Assembly (NCBI RefSeq): GCF_000003605.2
Contig: NW_003121428.1
Coordinates: 18,130 to 44,987 of the forward strand
DNA: 26,858 nt
Direction of reading: 5' to 3'
DNA from: Saccoglossus kowalevskii
Lineage: Eukaryota; Hemichordata; Enteropneusta; Harrimaniidae
Shown here: piece after piece, positions 10,577 to 21,200 of the stretch
Position numbering within the stretch: position 1 is the stretch's first letter
Layout: each line of letters starts with the position of its first letter
The notes under the pieces: model-generated
What the model saw: only the letters and a program-made list of their open reading frames with translations
What the model was told of the DNA's origin: nothing
Database searches by the model: none
Program-made: the position numbers and the translations under genes

Positions 10577-11022
10577 AAGACATTGATGAATACTCACCTC
10601 CTTCAGTGATTCACGGCGGTAACAATAATGTATCCTCATCAATACGTGCATCTGTTTCTCAAGGATCCAATTTACCGCATCCTCTCAACAAGCTGGCACT
10701 TGCAACGCAACCTGAGATTTCGGGGTTCATTGAACAAAACAAAGCCGACAATACAAACAATGATAATGTACATTCTTCTAGAAAACATGCACTAAGAAAA
10801 CAATGGAATACATTTAGCTGTAATGAAAACCTAGAAGAAGAAGAGAAATACAACAATAATAATAACAATAGTAATATCAATTTCGAATCATGTAGGTTAT
10901 CGGCATTAACTTTGAATTCCCTATACCCATTATATAATACCTCAAAGAACACTCGAAGTAACAAAGAACAAAACAGTAGGGAATCTGAAAGCAATAAAAG
11001 CGCAAACAGTAAATATATATAA
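10577..11022 (+). CDS. Alternative C-terminal tail of the GPCR, out of frame with the main stop
   Basis: After TAG at 10574 the -1 frame is open from 10567 to TAA at 11020, about 151 codons, which is unlikely by chance in DNA this AT-rich. The predicted peptide starts DIDEYSPPSVIHGG and continues as a hydrophilic Ser/Asn/Glu-rich sequence with a poly-Asn run, similar in character to the preceding GPCR tail. It has no good initiator of its own; the first in-frame start-like codon is GTG at 10606. It is therefore best read as a tail extension reached by splicing (see the exitron entry), by a frameshift, or because of a one-base assembly or allelic indel at about 10565-10576. The antisense Leu-rich open frame in this region is its shadow. 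Confidence 0.55.
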
Positions 11023-11115
11023 TAAATATTTTCGCTTAAGGAGTTAATACAATCCAACAAATATACCTTTTTCCAATATTTTACACTAAACTCGTCGAAA
11101 AATAGCGAAAATAAA
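11021..11115 (+). other. GPCR polyadenylation signals
   Basis: AATAAA occurs at 11021-11026, overlapping the TAA of the extended tail frame, and again at 11110-11115. Either would place the 3' end just beyond the extended open frame, which supports that frame being within the transcript. Confidence 0.5.
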
Positions 11116-11228
11116 TTCCATACAAACCACTAAAAAGTCTTTTCAGTGAAAATTAATTCCAGATAAAAAAAGTATTTTACAGTACAGTACTAAACTGCTC
11201 GTAAATGATAAGACAGCCATATATTAGC

Positions 11229-11333
11229 TACACATGTAGTGATGACATGTACACATGTAGTGATGACATGTACACGTGTAGTGATGACATGTACACGTGT
11301 AGTGATGATATGTACACGTGTAGTGATGACATG
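11229..11333. repeat. Minisatellite, 21 bp x 5
   Basis: Five contiguous 21-bp units start at 11229, 11250, 11271, 11292 and 11313. The consensus is TACAC(A/G)TGTAGTGATGACAT followed by G. Units 1-2 have CACATG and units 3-5 have CACGTG (an E-box core); unit 4 has one further change (GATGATATG). A TGATGACA motif is present in four of five. It lies about 0.2 kb past the GPCR polyadenylation signals. Confidence 0.97.
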
Positions 11334-11785
11334 TGGTCTGGTACTTGATTTGTTATTGTTTTGTACATAATATTACATGTATCTTGATGTAATTACCGTA
11401 TGTTGTTTGAAGATTTTTGTTGATTGGACGTTTTTTATTAACTCTAATAATGACACAGAGGAATTGTAGATGAGTGAAATGTACGTCTTCTTAGTTCTCC
11501 TTGTATTCGAAGTTTTGATAGTATATTCTCTAGTTTGATTTTTTGCCGCGAATCGTATCGCTATTGAAATGTACAAACTTTTCCGACAAGCCATCCAATG
11601 GGCATGATTGAAACCACTCCGCCATGCGATAATACTGTGACAACCCGTAACGACAATAATCTAATAGTTATTAAAAATGTTACAATATATTATAAGTGAA
11701 CATAAATGTATTTTTAATTTAAGTTTCTATTGAAATTTATACTCATAATATTCATTGTCCAAGCATCGGCTGAACACGCTGAATT
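11334..11785. other. Intergenic spacer downstream of the GPCR
   Basis: AT-rich sequence with no supported coding frame. The minus-strand open frame over 11373-11594 has no splice or family support. Confidence 0.45.
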
Positions 11786-11829
11786 GTGGTCCCTCAACCA
11801 CGCCGCCAACGGCGGTAATCAGTTACCAC
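11786..11829. other. Cluster of three adjacent hairpins
   Basis: GTGGT(CCCTCA)ACCAC at 11786-11801, CCGCC(AAC)GGCGG at 11803-11815 and GGTAA(TCAG)TTACC at 11814-11827 follow each other, the last two overlapping by two bases. It could be a structured RNA element, protein-binding DNA or part of an old mobile element. No family was recognised. Confidence 0.4.
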
Positions 11830-11890
11830 ATTATTACGCTATACCAATACGGCGAAATACACCTCGCTTTCTAGTAACGAATCACTTCCG

Positions 11891-11908
11891 TGACGTCAAA
11901 ATGACGTA
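11891..11908. promoter_or_regulatory. Full CRE followed by a half-CRE
   Basis: TGACGTCA at 11891-11898 is the perfect palindromic CREB/ATF site, and TGACGTA at 11902-11908 repeats the core 11 bp later, one helical turn. No TATA box or gene start is nearby, so it could be an enhancer or the promoter of an unseen transcript. Confidence 0.4.
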
Positions 11909-12632
11909 GAAGAAAATGGGTGGGAGCTATTTCGTTCGACAGTCTGTGTGAATATGTAGTCATGTGTCAATTAAAAAAGATCTTTGAAAAAAAACAGTAA
12001 TTTAGTGACGATCATATAAGTCGGATCGAACGCATTTTCGAGGCCGTGAACGCGCCACTAATATTGCTATTATTATCACAGTCGTGTTTCGTCGCTAGAA
12101 AGCTGCACTTTTACGATTGGTTTATTGTATTGTATCCTACACATGAATTGGGCATTTCACACATTAGTGCATTTTTACTGAATGATAACTTTCCTTAATC
12201 ACGATGTATTATTACAGCGATTACGCTGACTAATGTACCATCGCACAAAGTATTACCTTGATATCCATGCTTATTATATATATGTATAAAACTATGTTTT
12301 CTTTCTGTTACATTGACTGCAAGTGGTTAATGCTATCTTGCGTGATTTACTACTTGATTATATCCTGTTATAGTACGACATAGTGTTACCATGGTTACTG
12401 TCTTTTTATATAATTAAAATTACGAATGGACTCGTAGTGTTGTCATGTTATATAGACATATAATGTTACTAATTCTGCATAATACCAGTAAATAAATACG
12501 TAATTAACTTAAATTCTCTCATTCAGGTCACCAGTGTTTTTGGCAGTTCGATATTCAGCTGAGGTTAGCAACTTACTCATATTCATAGGCTGGTGCGATC
12601 GTATTCGACTGGAAAGATGTGTATAACGTCAG
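11909..12632. other. Intergenic spacer
   Basis: AT-rich sequence without recognised genes or repeats, ending at the TAA that flanks the MITE. Confidence 0.45.
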
Positions 12633-12635
12633 TAA

Positions 12636-13059
12636 GGCCAGACTTTTATTATCCCTTGTTTCGCGAACCCGCCGAATGAACAGGAGCCGAAAATGAAATA
12701 AAAATATAATTTTATTTCAGCGTAATTTCTCGCGCCCACCGACTTGTAAGCGCAAAACAATGCTAAAAAATATTTGTATCTCCATTTTTCTATCGCCCGC
12801 CGCATAACAAACTCAAGTCGCATTTTCGTGGGAGTATCATGATCAAAGTATCGAAGTCTCGCGCAGATGAGAAACAAGGTTATACATGGAATACAAATTT
12901 ATTTCATTTCTTCTCTCCGATCAATGATCTCACTTACAATTCTTTGAGAATCACACAATTCTAATGGAAAAAAAAGAATTAATTTTATTTTGTTTTCGTC
13001 CTCCTCAAAAAAATTGCCTTATAAAAACTCGCGAAACAAGGAATAAAAAAAGTCTGGCC
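12636..13059. mobile_element. PIF/Harbinger-like MITE, 424 bp
   Basis: The 31-bp ends (12636-12666, and the reverse complement of 13029-13059) match at 29 of 31 positions and start GGCCAGACTTTT. They are flanked by TAA at 12633-12635 and 13060-13062. A 3-bp TWA duplication plus GG-starting terminal repeats is typical of PIF/Harbinger elements and their Tourist-type MITEs. Weaker inverted similarity continues inward (a GGAG..CGAAAA..AAAATAA block). No transposase is present. The minus-strand open frame over 12629-12877 lies inside the element and shows no known domain. Confidence 0.85.
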
Positions 13060-13265
13060 TAACAAGCCATGCATGCCACAGTCCCCCTTATAGTTATCAA
13101 ATTTAAGATTTATAGTTTTGTTTATAGTAATATAGCTGGAATATAAACATGTCAGAAGTATGGATCAGAAGCTTGGTGCTTGATTATGATGATTTGTTAA
13201 CATTAAAATGATTGATATTCAGTCATCTTGTATCTGATCATCAAACGAGTACTTGTCCATATTGA

Positions 13266-13640
13266 TAGATAATGAAAACAAATTGACCACCAGTCGGCCA
13301 TTTTGAATACATCTATATGTCTATGACATGATGTGTAATGAATATATAACATTTGAACATAATCAGTCTAAAACCGCATTCATTAAAACAAAATGACCGC
13401 CAGTATATACCAAGTTTGTTTAAAATCCATCTGCCAGAAATGCTTGATTTCAATACAAAATCTGCCGCCATTCGGCCATCTTTAATTAGATTTGTAAAAC
13501 AAATTAATGTGCATATGTATCATGTATGTGTGAAGTTTGAATGTAATTAACCCTGGTGTATCTAGGATATAGGCCCGGACGCACGCACGCACACACGGAC
13601 ACACGCACAGAGGTCAATCCGAACGGGGGCTAATAATGAC
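13266..13640 (-). repeat. Inverted, diverged member of the 320-bp repeat family
   Basis: Read on minus it starts with GCCCCCGTTCGGA, then a GTGTGTCCG/(CGTG)n stretch (plus 13574-13612). TTCAAACTTCACACATACAT and ATGGCCGAATGGCGGC follow, then two further ATGGCCG- or GGCGGTCATTTTG-like motifs. Order and wording match the plus-strand array at 2145-3172, with more substitutions. The small plus-strand open frame over 13353-13550 is part of the repeat. Confidence 0.8.
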
Positions 13641-15000
13641 CAGACGTAAACTTGGGGTTTAATCACGATTATATACTAGTACACAACTAGTACACATCGT
13701 TGAAGCAGTTAAGAAACATACATGTGTATATTAATTAAACGACAGCTTAACAGTAAGTGCGCGCGTCGCCATACGATATTAAAATACAAAATTAAAATGT
13801 CTACTGAATTTGAATTAGACAATGTGTCGCCACAAACTACTAGTATATTGGAGCTAACATATGCGAATATGAGACACACTAAGAATTGATATCTAGCCAC
13901 ATAATAAGCAATGTGTAATATTAATCGGTCATATTCAAACCAGACAACGCGTCGCCTCAAATTATAGTGAACATGTGCACTATGACACAATCAACGCGGT
14001 TAGATAGGGACAATTTACCACGACTTCGTGACACCCTAATAATTGAATGTGGCAAAATAAACAATTGTCTAAATATAACATTGACTTTTTTGCGCGAATT
14101 AATGATTAATATTAATGATTGAATTACTTCCTTGAACTTAATAGTTCTAAAGTTCCCGTTTGTTTATTTGACACATGTGTAAACCGAAAGAACCACGTGT
14201 TTTGTTTTTCACTTTCTTGGGTCTATCTGTAATTTTAAGCTATTAGAGAAAGTGACATGTGTTTCCACGGTGTTTAATGATATATTAGCTTATAAGAATG
14301 CAATGGCAAATAGGACGCATTTTGTCAACACGTGAAGACAGTATTTATTTGTGATTCAGTTAACATCGTGTCATCTCAATTTAAAACGTAGCATTTCGAA
14401 TCATTTGAAAGTCGCTGCTATTGATTTTTGTGATCGGAGAATGATATTCGTAATCATAAATAAGTGCAAATAAAGCAACACATCGTCAAAATGGGTCGGT
14501 AAATAATGTTTGGGCTAAGGAATCGTGTCAATGGACAAACACTAACCAGTTACTAGTATTTCACAAGTCGTTTATGCTTCATTGATTGTCGATTAAATGA
14601 GATACATCGTCCTAATGAAATCATAATCCACTGGACCTTTTTTGATTGACGTTATTGCATCGTGTGGGTCATCAACTGATTTATGGTGAACATTTATAAA
14701 ACTCGTATTATCTCTTACCAGTGTGGTGTTTAAATCATATCTCGCTATCAGGCAGAATCGCATCTTTGTGAACGATGAACGATGAAACTACGTGTCACAC
14801 TAAAAATGCAATTCTCCGTTTTGAGTTAATACAGATAAACACTTAAAGTCATGTTGAATTCCGGGTGTCGATATGAAGCTAAAAAAACAAACATCCCGTA
14901 TTCGACTCAGCAAAGGGATTATGTTATAGCGCCCTCTCACAGCCAGCACTCACTGGAGTAAAGAAAACAAACTAAATAAGGTCGTAGTGTATCAGACTCC
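13641..15000. other. Intergenic region upstream of SPT4
   Basis: There is no supported gene. A few loosely related fragments around GTCGCC(A/T)CAAA recur (13916-13960 and 13820-13845) but do not form a clear repeat. Short minus-strand frames lack support. Confidence 0.45.
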
Positions 15001-15020
15001 GCTTCTTTCTTCTCCGTTGT

Positions 15021-15044
15021 CCAATTCTGGCGGTTTATTTCCGG
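15021..15044 (+). promoter_or_regulatory. Candidate SPT4 promoter motifs (CCAAT, ETS-like)
   Basis: CCAAT at 15021-15025 is followed by TTTCCGG, an ETS-type core, at 15038-15044, about 190-210 bp upstream of the SPT4 start codon. This suits a TATA-less housekeeping promoter. The transcription start cannot be placed from sequence alone. Confidence 0.35.
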
Positions 15045-15230
15045 TTTAACAGAACTCACACTGTTTTACTACTCGTCGACATTATAGTAAATAGTTATAG
15101 CACAGTCAGTTGTCGTAACACCACACAAATAGACAGCTTAGCCATATTGGTTTGGTTCTTGTGAATTTGTTTTGTTCATTTTCTATTCCGTGTGGCAGCA
15201 TTGTGCCAACAAATTACTTTGAAAATAGTC

Positions 15231-15299
15231 ATGTCGTTGGAGACGGTACCTAAAGAACTAAGGAATATGCGAGCATGTTTGCTATGCTCTCTTATAAAG
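15231..15299 (+). CDS. SUPT4H1: SPT4 exon 1 (residues 1-23)
   Basis: Encodes [20 protein letters not shown] through Lys23, including the first zinc-ligand pair C16/C19. The donor is AAG|GTCAGT at 15300; phase 0. Confidence 0.97.
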
Positions 15300-18200
15300 G
15301 TCAGTCTTGTGATTTACTCTGATTTATGAAGTAAATGTGTGTATTTTGTATTTATTTGTTTAGCAGTGAGAAATGCATGAAACAGAGTATGCTCCGAGTA
15401 CAGTCCTGTAGGTTAGCTTCCTTTCGCTGATCATTCAGTCCCACAGTCCTGAGAAATTATAGAAACCGGAGATTCGACATGTGACATGTGAAGCGCAGTA
15501 TCGGGTGATTTTAGAGGCATTCGGCTTTGCACCTAAAAAAATAAGCTAGTCGATACGTCTAACTATTCAAAATACCTCTACTGGAAGCAAACTCATCTTG
15601 GAGGGGGGAGGGATAATCAGTGGAAGGAGACCATCCTGCAAGACTGTACTCGGGGCTAGGTATGTTGGACCATGGTTTCAATTATTTGAGAGCTGTCATG
15701 TGCAATTACACAGCATATGTGTGTTTAGTCACAGTTCCTCTGTATTTAGGATTCAGAACAATAATAAAAAAGTTTTTTGGCTTACATGCCTCAGATCATG
15801 CCATGAAGGTTTGACATTCTCAAAGACAGAGCTAAGTTGCGATCCCCCCAAAACAGACAATGATTTTTCAGATTAACCAGTGTTCTCCACAATCCAAAAT
15901 AGCTGGTGGGTGGCATAATTAGCATAAATTTGCATATTAATTTGCATGTCATTTACATACATCTTTCTAGCATTTATGTCATGAAATGCAATACACACTA
16001 AGTTATTTACTATTCTCTTTTTAATTTAATTGAAACATGTTAAAAAATTTTGAAATACAAACAGATTGGTCACTATTAATATTTACGAAATGCAAAAAGT
16101 TTGAAATCGGTGATTTATACGTTCGCAAATTATTCTGCGTTCAAGAAATGCAATTCGAGTAACCAAGAGCAAGTACGAGTAATCAGTTATAATGTAGAAA
16201 ATATATGAGGTGATGTGTTCCCGACGCCAAAACGGACGATTTGTCAAAATAAAACTCATAACATTTTTTATTTGTGGCATCAGTACTCACCCGTGCCGAC
16301 GGACGGTAAGATGCATTTACGCATGTACGGTCACGATACGTTGCGTTTTCACACGTTGTTTTAGGATTCAAGAAAAATGCTAGCAATCGGCAAAATAAAA
16401 GAATCTGCTATGTTCTCGAAAGATTAGACATAAAAAATGGATAAATGAAAAAAAGTACGTGGAAAAGATAACTAAAATATTATTCAATTACAAATACTCG
16501 CGGTAAACTAATCCGGCAGCCATGTTTGATGTTTATTACCGCTTTCCGAATTCAGAACACGAACACCCAGAATGCGCTGCTCCCCTATGCAACTTAGATA
16601 CTAAATCGTTACAGTGGTGGGTGGCCGACGGTCGTTGAATGGGGTAGGCCAAAAGGTCACCAGTTTGCCTTCTCCATGCTGTTTTCACGATGAAAATCGA
16701 GCGAACGTTGTAAATACGGCTAGAATTTTAATTTTTGTTCGAGTTTACATACAATATGCTAATATATTTGTTTATTTTCTGTGCATATACATTTCGTTCA
16801 TATTTAATTCTTTCTTTCGTGATTGGAAGACGATTATTAAAAATACAGCTGTAAATTGAAACCACTGTAGTTGCGTATGGTGAGCAATAAGTGGCAACAA
16901 TGTCGGGCGACAATGAATTCAGGCGATTGACACATTGCGATGAATACACTTGATAACTGCTTGCAGACTTCCAGTGGTTATTGTTTATGTCTGGACTCTT
17001 GAAACAATAGCAAAATAAAGGGTTGGGCAACTACTCTTTTGTTTAGGCTTGGGAAGAACAATGCAAGCTTTTTACAAATAATTTCAGCTGGATGTACGTT
17101 GGTGGGCGGGTGTTGAGAGTTACTAGGCGGCCGTAAAACTTGATGGGCGGGCCGCCCACCTAAAACCCCTTGTGGAGAACACTGTTAACATCTTTGTTCC
17201 CCCCTCTCCTTATGCTAACCAACTTCCACTTAGCTAACGAAAAAGGAAAGTCCCTTGCGGCCCCCTCGCCCCTAACCTAAGCCCTAATGCATATACAATT
17301 AAATTTGGGAAGAGGCACTGGTAAGTAGTACCGGTAAATCTATTTAACCAAAAAAGCTCAAAATTTAACCAAAATTTAATTCTGATGATTAGATTTGAAA
17401 GTCTATACGCGATAATGTGTTTGCCTTTGCTTCACACATTATTTTTCCATATACCCTTCTACCCTTTATTGCTTAAATATATTTTCTTAAACTGGAGATT
17501 AATTGGTGGCACACTCTAATGGAAGCGTATATTAGACCTAGTAGAAACCATAAGATTATCGATTTTTTTTACATGTTTTCATTATTTACTTTCAGACATT
17601 TGAACAATTTGAAATGGATGGTTGTGATAACTGTGATATGTATTTACAAATGAAAGGAAACAGAGATATGGTTTATGATTGTACAAGTTCATCATTTGAT
17701 GGGTAAATTAACACCAATTTGTCTCTTGAATGTTTTACATATTAATTTGCAATTTTAAACTACATTTATCTTAACTTTTATGTTATTTTTGTTACTGGTT
17801 TTTAAAATTTATTACATTACAGCTTAAAATGATTTGTTTAATTTCATTATGGTGTAATCTTTTAGCCTTGCTTGATATACGTTTTACTGGCATCTAGCAT
17901 AAATAGTTGTAGCCGAAGGTTTACTAGCCAAAGCCATAAGTCTAATATTCTACTTACTGCATACTGACTACAAATGTACCAAGAATATTAGCAGTCATTA
18001 GTCTTTTACTGACTATCTTTGAAGAATGAGAGGTTCAGGGGGATATGATCAAAGTGTTTAAAATCATGAATGAGATTGATTCTTTTATTTTGTAATTGAG
18101 GTCATGTTTATAAACTAAAATGACAAAGCAGTTATCTCAGTGTGCGAAAATATTTATTTGCATTAATCATAGTGACATGCGTAACAAGTCAGGTGACTGT

Positions 18201-21200
18201 GTAGAGGCCACTGGGAACAGTGTTGTCAATGAAGTGAAAATTGTTCCTTATGTTTTCATCATTTTTGATTTGTTTTCATCCTTGCAGAATAGTCTCATTG
18301 ATGAGTCCAGAAGATAGCTGGGTTGCAAAATGGCAAAGAATAAGTAAGTTACATGTGGAGTTTTTTTTGATAGTCAAACTTGTGTATAACGACCCCCAAA
18401 GGTAATGGTATTTTTAGATCAACTGGTATAGATGGCGGGGGAGTTTGGATCACTATTTTTTCAAGAAAATAATGAGATGGTACTGCTGCAACAAAAACAA
18501 TTTAAGGTAACGAGAGGGGAAAAACTAAAAAAAAAAACTTTCTTCTAAAAATCCCGGATTATGCAACCTTATATTGTGTACTTTCTTTATCTTTACAGTG
18601 CACGATGCATTTGTTGAGTAATTTCAATTTATTCCCGGAAACTTAGTTGTAGGTGAACACGTCCTTCATGCATTTACATATCATGTTGAATGACAGACTG
18701 AAGACAAAGGATTTAATTTGCATACTGATTTGTTGACCATCCAGCTTTATTATATCCTGTGTAATCTATAAGTAGTGTCCGTTACGCGATCGAAGCACAA
18801 ACAAACATTACACTATAGTATTTCAAGTTTTTCTCGGTGTTTTAATAACCTAATATATCATGGGAAGGAGTTTTAAGATGAAAAAAAAACTGGTCGGCAA
18901 AAAATGTCTGACGCCGTTAACAGATATCTAAATGAAAGTGGCCTGGGCTCATATTACAGTCAGCCCGCAGAGTGAAATCAAAAATGTAACTCCGTGACTG
19001 ACATTTTTCCTGCGTCAAAAAAGAGTGGACATTCTTTTTATGTGAATCGTAAGCTGGTGATCGCGGCTCGTGGCATTGGAAAAGGTAGTCGCGCAATGCG
19101 TAAATTTAGTAGCTATATGGGATTACCGCCTCCTCTATTATATCTGGAATCACATTCAGAGAAAACACTCAGAAAGTTTTAGACGTTGCTAAAAGACTAA
19201 TAGAACAAGAATTTCAAGATGCCACCGATGAAATAAGAAAACTCAAAACAAAATTGGCGGAGATAGACGAGAGTGGTGACACAGATGAAAAAACAGTGGA
19301 TACAGCGGTTTCTGACGACAGGTCAAGTTGGGTGGTCCCAGTCCGAATTCAAATATCAGTGCGTGAACTCTGGAGGTCATTACCCAATGCCGCACGTAAT
19401 TCAAATATGTGAATAGTAGAGTTCAGTCAAAATGTACGTGAATAATGCAAACGAAGTGCGCTGCCCAGAGTTTATTATATTATAGTAAAATTTAATATGA
19501 CGCACGTTGTGGTTTATATTACATATTCACTTCATTTCGAATAAAATAATTCACCATTGGAACATCGATGAATCACAAGTATTTAAAATATTTTCTTGAC
19601 TTTCCGTAGACACCCGACTACAATCCTTTTTAATGACTTAAATGCGCCCATGTTTATGTTTGCGTAATTATTATGAATGCAATGCATTATCAAGTCAGTA
19701 TTATGAGTAAGATTGAAATATTCACAGACCCAATACCCCGGTCAGTGCCCTAACAATGGTAAAAGATAAAATGAATTTTGCGTAGTTATCATGAAAGCAA
19801 TACAATAACATTACAAAGTTGAAATATTCAGAGCTGGTACAATATTGTAAACAAATTTGCGTAATTAGAAAAGCAGTGCACCAAGTAAACGATGTTGATA
19901 TATTCAAAGTACAGAGTTGCATACAAGTTGCGTAATTACAGTACCGTCGGATATAAGTTTACTAGATCGACGCGCAGAGCATGAAAGAAAAAAGTTGCTA
20001 AGATAACACGCCAGTTCAGTGCGTGATTTTGGGTCAAACTTCGGTCAACATACACTTGATGTCAGCATCGCAGCGCAGCAAGTTTCGCAAAGAAGTACTT
20101 GAAGTTCAATTGCACCCCAAAATGATGTCACTGATCACTCAGTTGTTGCATCGTGTGTTGTGTCATGTCATGTCCATGATGCACCCCGTTTCGACTTTGG
20201 CTTGCTTTTCCTGCTTAGTGCATGTTCTTGTTCACGTAAAATGCGACTTTTCCCCAACGTATTAAAACACTTTGAATTTATACTTTGAATGATTATATTT
20301 GGTCAACGCGAAACATTATTTTTTTTCTAAACATTTTCTGAGACCATTTTTATCAGCGCAGGGATATTTTTCAGACAAGATGGGCTTCGTAATATCTGCC
20401 ATAACATCGCCCGGGCGATCTTTTGGTCCACATTTTTCTAAAAAAAATCGAATTCTCCATAAGATCGCCCGGGCGGGGTATCGGCCGAATCCGGTAGTGC
20501 TGACTTAGAGCTAACTGATTATAACAAATCTGATAACGGTACACTCTCCATAGGCTGAGAGTAATTAAAACAAATCTGTACTTGAAGGCATGTATATCCA
20601 GTAAGTAAATAAATGCTGTCATGAAGGCCCGCCCTATCTTTAGAAAACCGATTGTACTGTTGACAGTGTTCAACATAACAAAGGGACTTGAATAAATTAA
20701 GTGCGCGGTACGCCATCTTGCTCAAGTTAGCACCCACTTTCGACGAAACTGCTTTTGTCACGTTTTAGGAAACAACCGACCAATTTTTCACGAATCTAAC
20801 ATTCCAGGCATATCAGATACTTGTATATTTACAAAGTATGATCGAAATGGTCAACATTTTGTCATTAATTAGCTGTTTATCTGTGGCCAAATTCGAAAAA
20901 ACGTTTTATTGAGTTTTTACGGAAACTAATTTTTGACTATTATAACTATTGAAGATGTCATTTTTCAACATTTTTCTCTACGCTAACAATGTATAAAATT
21001 GGCTAAAATATGATGTCTCATGGACGTTTATGTGAGCCGTTGACGTTGAGTTACGAGCTTGGGAACAGGAAGACGTTTGTAAAAGTTAGTCCATAAAGTT
21101 CAACAGGCTTTATCTCCAGAACTATGGGGCACATAAAAATTTCGAGACGCATTCTCAAAGATCATTATCTTATAAAGCAACAGTGAAAAGATCAGAAACA

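Noticed and set aside
10659-11060. 133-codon minus-strand Leu-rich open frame resembling a membrane protein
   Set aside because: The Leu runs are the complement of the AAT/AAC (poly-Asn) codons and Glu/Ser codons of the GPCR tail extension; no splice or start support.
12629-12877. 82-codon minus-strand frame
   Set aside because: Falls inside the MITE and begins at its terminal repeat; no domain.
15598-15876. Two overlapping plus frames in SPT4 intron 1, one with a hydrophobic stretch
   Set aside because: No suitable splice sites or family match; the SPT4 exons join perfectly without it.
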